58,649 bases of DNA, taken from positions 1,964 to 60,612 of the forward strand of contig MU619269.1 of assembly GCA_025201805.1 (NCBI GenBank), given 5' to 3'. The translations under genes were made by a program, and so were the position numbers. Positions 55,599 through 58,649 of the stretch are shown here, piece after piece. Source of the DNA: Parasitella parasitica (Eukaryota > Mucoromycota > Mucoromycetes > Mucorales > Mucoraceae). Numbering within the stretch: position 1 is the first letter of the stretch; each line of letters starts with the position of its first letter. The notes under the pieces were generated by a model. It worked only from the letters and a program-made list of their open reading frames with translations, did not search any database and was not told where the DNA came from.

Positions 55599-56585
55599 AT
55601 GTCGTATCATCGTAGAAGCATAACGCCCTCCACTACTCAGTTGGGTGATGTTGATAATAGCGGCAATAGCGGCAGCAGCAATGCGTTCGATTTACTTATT
55701 CCATCTCTTCAAAAGATATCAAATTCCTTCAGCGATATGCACCATCAGTTTGAGAAAATTCAAAGAGTCAACAAATCTTTGGTAGACTTTAACAATTCTT
55801 TCAGTGCGTTTTTGTTTGGTATAGCAGTCAACGACACAACAATACGTTGGGAACAGGTAGATAGTGTGCATATCTATTTCATTTTTACAGCTACTCAATC
55901 AAGATATATCGAATACAGACGCCAAGCAGTGCTGATATAATCAAGCATAAAGAATACATACATCGACTGAATACTTTGGAAGCTACGAAGGCTGTTCAGA
56001 TCGTAAAGCAAAGTACATCAACGCCGTCAAAAACACTTCAGAAGAAGCGATCATTGCTTATTCAACATGGCCCTTCTCACAAAAAGCCCAAAATCCTAAG
56101 CGAGAGGCAACAACTAGTGTCAAATCGTCGTTTTCACCCCAAAGTAAGACATTCATTCTCAATCAGCATTCAAATATCTCATCTTGACGCAACTAGGTCG
56201 ATATCAAACTAATCATTAATAGACTGCCTATAAAATACCAAGATAGAGGGGTAAGTTTTGATGCTGTGTCGCAGATTTAGCTTTACTGAAAGAGCTGCTC
56301 GATTTAGCCACCAAACGAACATATAACAAGCGTACTAAAGATATTAGCTCTACACCCAAACGGACTGTAAGCAAAGGATGTGATTCTACACTTTCTTGAT
56401 GAATATTAATATATGACTATAGAAATGCCAAAGCATTAGGATCAGAGACCAAAATAGCACAGCGATTTATCACTGATTGCATAAATACATTGGTGTTTCG
56501 AAAAGAGATTATCAAAGTGCAACAGCAGGGCGAATATGCAAAATATTTACTAGATCCATCCAAATTCCCAAGTGTTCCAAAATAA
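55599..56585 (+). CDS. DASH complex Dam1-like protein with extra C-terminal region
   Basis: Exon 1 (55599-55856) encodes the Dam1 core: FDLLIPSLQKISNSFSDM, HHQFEKIQRVNKSLVDFNNS, FSAFLFGIAVNDTTIRWEQ. This matches the conserved Dam1 helix pair ending in NESFSAFLYGL. Dam1 is the microtubule-binding subunit of the DASH ring at kinetochores. Exon 2 (55919-56143, phase 0) continues with a helix (EYIHRLNTLEATKAVQIVKQ) and a basic stretch (KKRSLLIQHGPSHKKPK). A further exon near 56198-56251 (VDIKLIINRLPIKYQDRG) is followed by LATKRTYNKRTKD and a last open stretch, about 56422-56585 (ALGSETKIAQRFITDCINTL, KYLLDPSKFPSVPK). The joins after 56251 are unresolved, and a separate small gene is possible. The C-terminal part resembles a winged helix. 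Confidence 0.62.
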
Positions 56586-57116
56586 ACACAGATACAGTCA
56601 TCTCAGAAGATTTTTTGTTCAACAATTAAAGGCTAAAAGAAAGGATTATCCTTTCAAATTGTAAGAAAGCGCTTTGGGCATCTTTATTGCATCTTAGATA
56701 AAAAAAGAAACTCATAGGAATGGGGAAAATGAAAATTTCAAACTTGAAAAGACTTTGGCAATTAAATTTTTGAAGTAGCATTTCGGTGCCACAATAGCAG
56801 GTGTGATAAGTTCGCAATAACTTATGCAAATGGCTCTTCATAACAATATTGATTGACGAGTCATCACCAAGGCGATACAGCGATAACATCTTATACATTT
56901 GGCTTTGGAAGTATCACTTTTTGGCCATGTTTTAACACAAGAATTCCAATGTAGCGTAAAAGATTAGTCACTGGATACGGCCCTTATCATAATCAGCCAA
57001 CGTAAAAGTAGTGAATAGCTGGCATACATGCACGTCTGTCAATAGACCAAAGGTACGGCACAGCGTATTTGCACTAGGGTGGTCAAACTTGGACCTCTGC
57101 TGTTGTACCCAACATA
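56586..57116. other. No supported gene
   Basis: A minus-strand frame at 56626-56898 contains a Cys/His-rich patch (KLLRTYHTCYCGTEM) but lacks a start context or neighbouring exons. I leave it uncalled. Confidence 0.3.
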
Positions 57117-57653
57117 ATGATGGTATCTGGCGTGCAGTCGCTCGCCACTGATTTTGACAATTGTTCTAAGCCTCCTTCTCGGTTGTATCGTGCCAAGATC
57201 TCTGACCTGTTCGAGTATTCCCTAACTCGTCATTACTTGCTGCCCAAAATGCCGTCAGAGCTAGGTCCTGCTTTCCAGTTCATTGCTGCTCGATTTGCCA
57301 AGAACATTGGGGCGGGGCGCGTTACATTTGGGCCTTTTTTTTTGTGCGCTGGCTGACTCCAGGTTGTCGCAGGCACGACTACTGCTCTTTCAAGTCGCTA
57401 TGCTGAGGACGACCTCTCAAGAATTAGAGTCGAGTATGAGTTTCTATCGTTGTTTGTGGTTTCGTTCTTGCATACTTGATTTGAGGATAGAAATCCCCAT
57501 CCTTATTGAGAGATGCGTAAATATTAGGAGGATAGCGACACCATTACCGTGCCACCATTGCACCGGCATCATGGAGTCCACATTAAAGACAGTCTGGTAT
57601 ATGTGACCATTGATGTATCATCAAAGAAAAATTTTCAACTGAAAAAAGGATAA
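57117..57653 (+). CDS. Gene-like stretch, possibly interrupted, unrecognised
   Basis: One frame is open over three successive blocks: 57117-57353 (starting MMVSGVQSLATDFDNCSKPP, with YSLTRHYLLPKMPSELGPAF later), 57357-57477 (VVAGTTTALSSRYAEDDLSR, IRVEYEFLSLF) and about 57528-57653 (SDTITVPPLHRHHGVHIKDS, LVYVTIDVSSKKNF). The first two are separated by a single TGA. The gap before the third ends in TTAG and could be an intron with donor in the GTGGTT after LSLF (phase 0 on both sides). The first block is GC-richer than the flanks, so either a young gene, an exon set with missed splice sites, or a decayed element. No family recognised. Confidence 0.35.
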
Positions 57654-58649
57654 AAGGTCGATCAAAGTTAGCAAAAGCTGAAAGACTTCTTTAATTAAGT
57701 ATCTGCCTTAGATCCTTTGTCAAGGTTTTGATGGTTTCTATCATCTCGACCTACAGAGCTTATGTTTTGCTTTTCGTTGACAAAGCTTGAGTCATTCAGA
57801 TACAAGATTATTTATACCTCCATCTTGGTCCATTTTGTGGCTTCTGGTTGTCTGTACTGTTTAGGCTTTAGTATTTTTACTTGTAAAAGCACGGGTTTAA
57901 AGAGTCCTAAAGCTGTAGTCATGGATTCATTTGGGGAAACTTTACTATATTTTAGAATTGAAAAAGAAAAAGCCTTACTGACCCATGGATTTTTGGTATA
58001 ATGCTCTCTTTGTAGAGAAAATAATTGAATTGGCACTGTTTACTACTCTTCCCGCTTGACCCTCATGATGGCATAAAAATACTCTACGGCAAACCAAAAA
58101 ACAAATATCTCATGCCTCCAAATCGAAGCGAATATATATTACAACGATAAATGCCAGGATGTTGGCTTAATGGGTCAAGCACACCATTTATAACATTGAT
58201 TGTTTCGCAAGAAATTCCACTACTCGGTGACAAGAATCGATTTTTGCACATCTAATCTTGCTTTTATGCGAATCAAAAAGTATCATTATACGCAAGGTAC
58301 TTTGAAGCGCTTACAGAGTGGGCACGAAGTTTTTTAATCACCAACGTACATATACAACTATCGTTAAGGCGTAATTTATAGCGTTTACCTTGAAATGTGA
58401 ATTACTTGATTTCTCCGTGGAAAGCTTTGATTGTTCCAATATATGCACAACCAAGCACTACATAGCAAACGCCTTGATAATATATGTGTATAAGGATATT
58501 ATAAAAAATCTCAAATCATTGAGCAGAAATGGCTAACCTGAAAAACAAATCTCTTTTGAAATTTGGCGTCATTTCAGGGCCATCATTACTGTTGACGAAA
58601 CTAGGTTGGGCCAATGAAAATAAATTTTGGTCATTTCCAAATTGAGTTG
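57654..58649. other. 3' end of window, no supported gene
   Basis: A plus-strand 79-codon frame (57762-58001) overlaps an equally long minus-strand one and neither has a domain. The rest is AT-rich. A gene could begin beyond the right edge. Confidence 0.35.

Overview
The window is eukaryotic, AT-rich draft sequence with a 300-N assembly gap at 36244-36543. It almost certainly comes from a Mucoromycota (Mucorales-type) fungus. Genes are dense and spread over both strands. Introns are short (about 45-100 nt) with GTAAG-like donors. The protein set is fungal: inositol phosphorylceramide synthase, Kar5, a DASH Dam1-type subunit, a neurofibromin RasGAP and expanded F-box/LRR proteins. The decayed mobile elements (a Fanzor-type RNA-guided nuclease gene and a tyrosine-recombinase gene) resemble families I associate with Mucorales. 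Exon joins below were chosen by hand from GT/GC-AG sites, frame continuity and similarity to the named families; none is backed by transcripts.

Layout. 1-6200: gene-poor, mobile-element debris: a 16-bp perfect palindrome, a broken Gag-like zinc knuckle, and a Fanzor (eukaryotic TnpB homologue) pseudogene at 2213-4621 with its RuvC and zinc-ribbon signatures still readable. 6205-11249: NAA50 acetyltransferase and two paralogous F-box/LRR genes, all on the minus strand. 11870-13260: tyrosine-recombinase pseudogene. 13676-19685: synaptobrevin-type R-SNARE, convergent TBC-domain protein, Elongator subunit ELP4, divergent MoxR/Mg-chelatase-like protein. 20142-25144: single-pass membrane protein, AUR1 IPC synthase, Nudix/CoA-diphosphatase-like hydrolase. 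25908-32528: frataxin and RER1 (stop codons 5 nt apart), an aldo-keto reductase-like protein lacking usual catalytic residues, and enolase. 32908-34807: RRP45 exosome subunit and a NOPCHAP1/DUF4598-like gene, head to head. 34808-37300: diverged repeat copies with a conserved hairpin flanking the gap. 38150-47022: neurofibromin-type RasGAP (17 exons, about 2647 aa). 47744-48807: two small unrecognised genes. 49537-51227: a novel-looking repeat protein with PPAY motifs. 51583-56585: Kar5, UPF3 and a Dam1-like kinetochore protein in a head-to-tail row. 56586-58649: mostly unexplained, with one gene-like stretch.

Most genes are housekeeping and do not form one pathway. Loose themes are membrane traffic (R-SNARE, TBC protein, RER1, AUR1), RNA/translation (ELP4, RRP45, NOPCHAP1-like, UPF3) and nuclear/chromosome mechanics (Kar5, Dam1-like). 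The least ordinary items are the Fanzor remnant, the NQR/PPAY repeat protein, the Dam1-like protein with an unexplained C-terminal domain, the catalytically atypical reductase and TBC protein, and the unusual splice structures (start codon split by an intron, 11-nt and 20-nt exons, a GC-AG intron).
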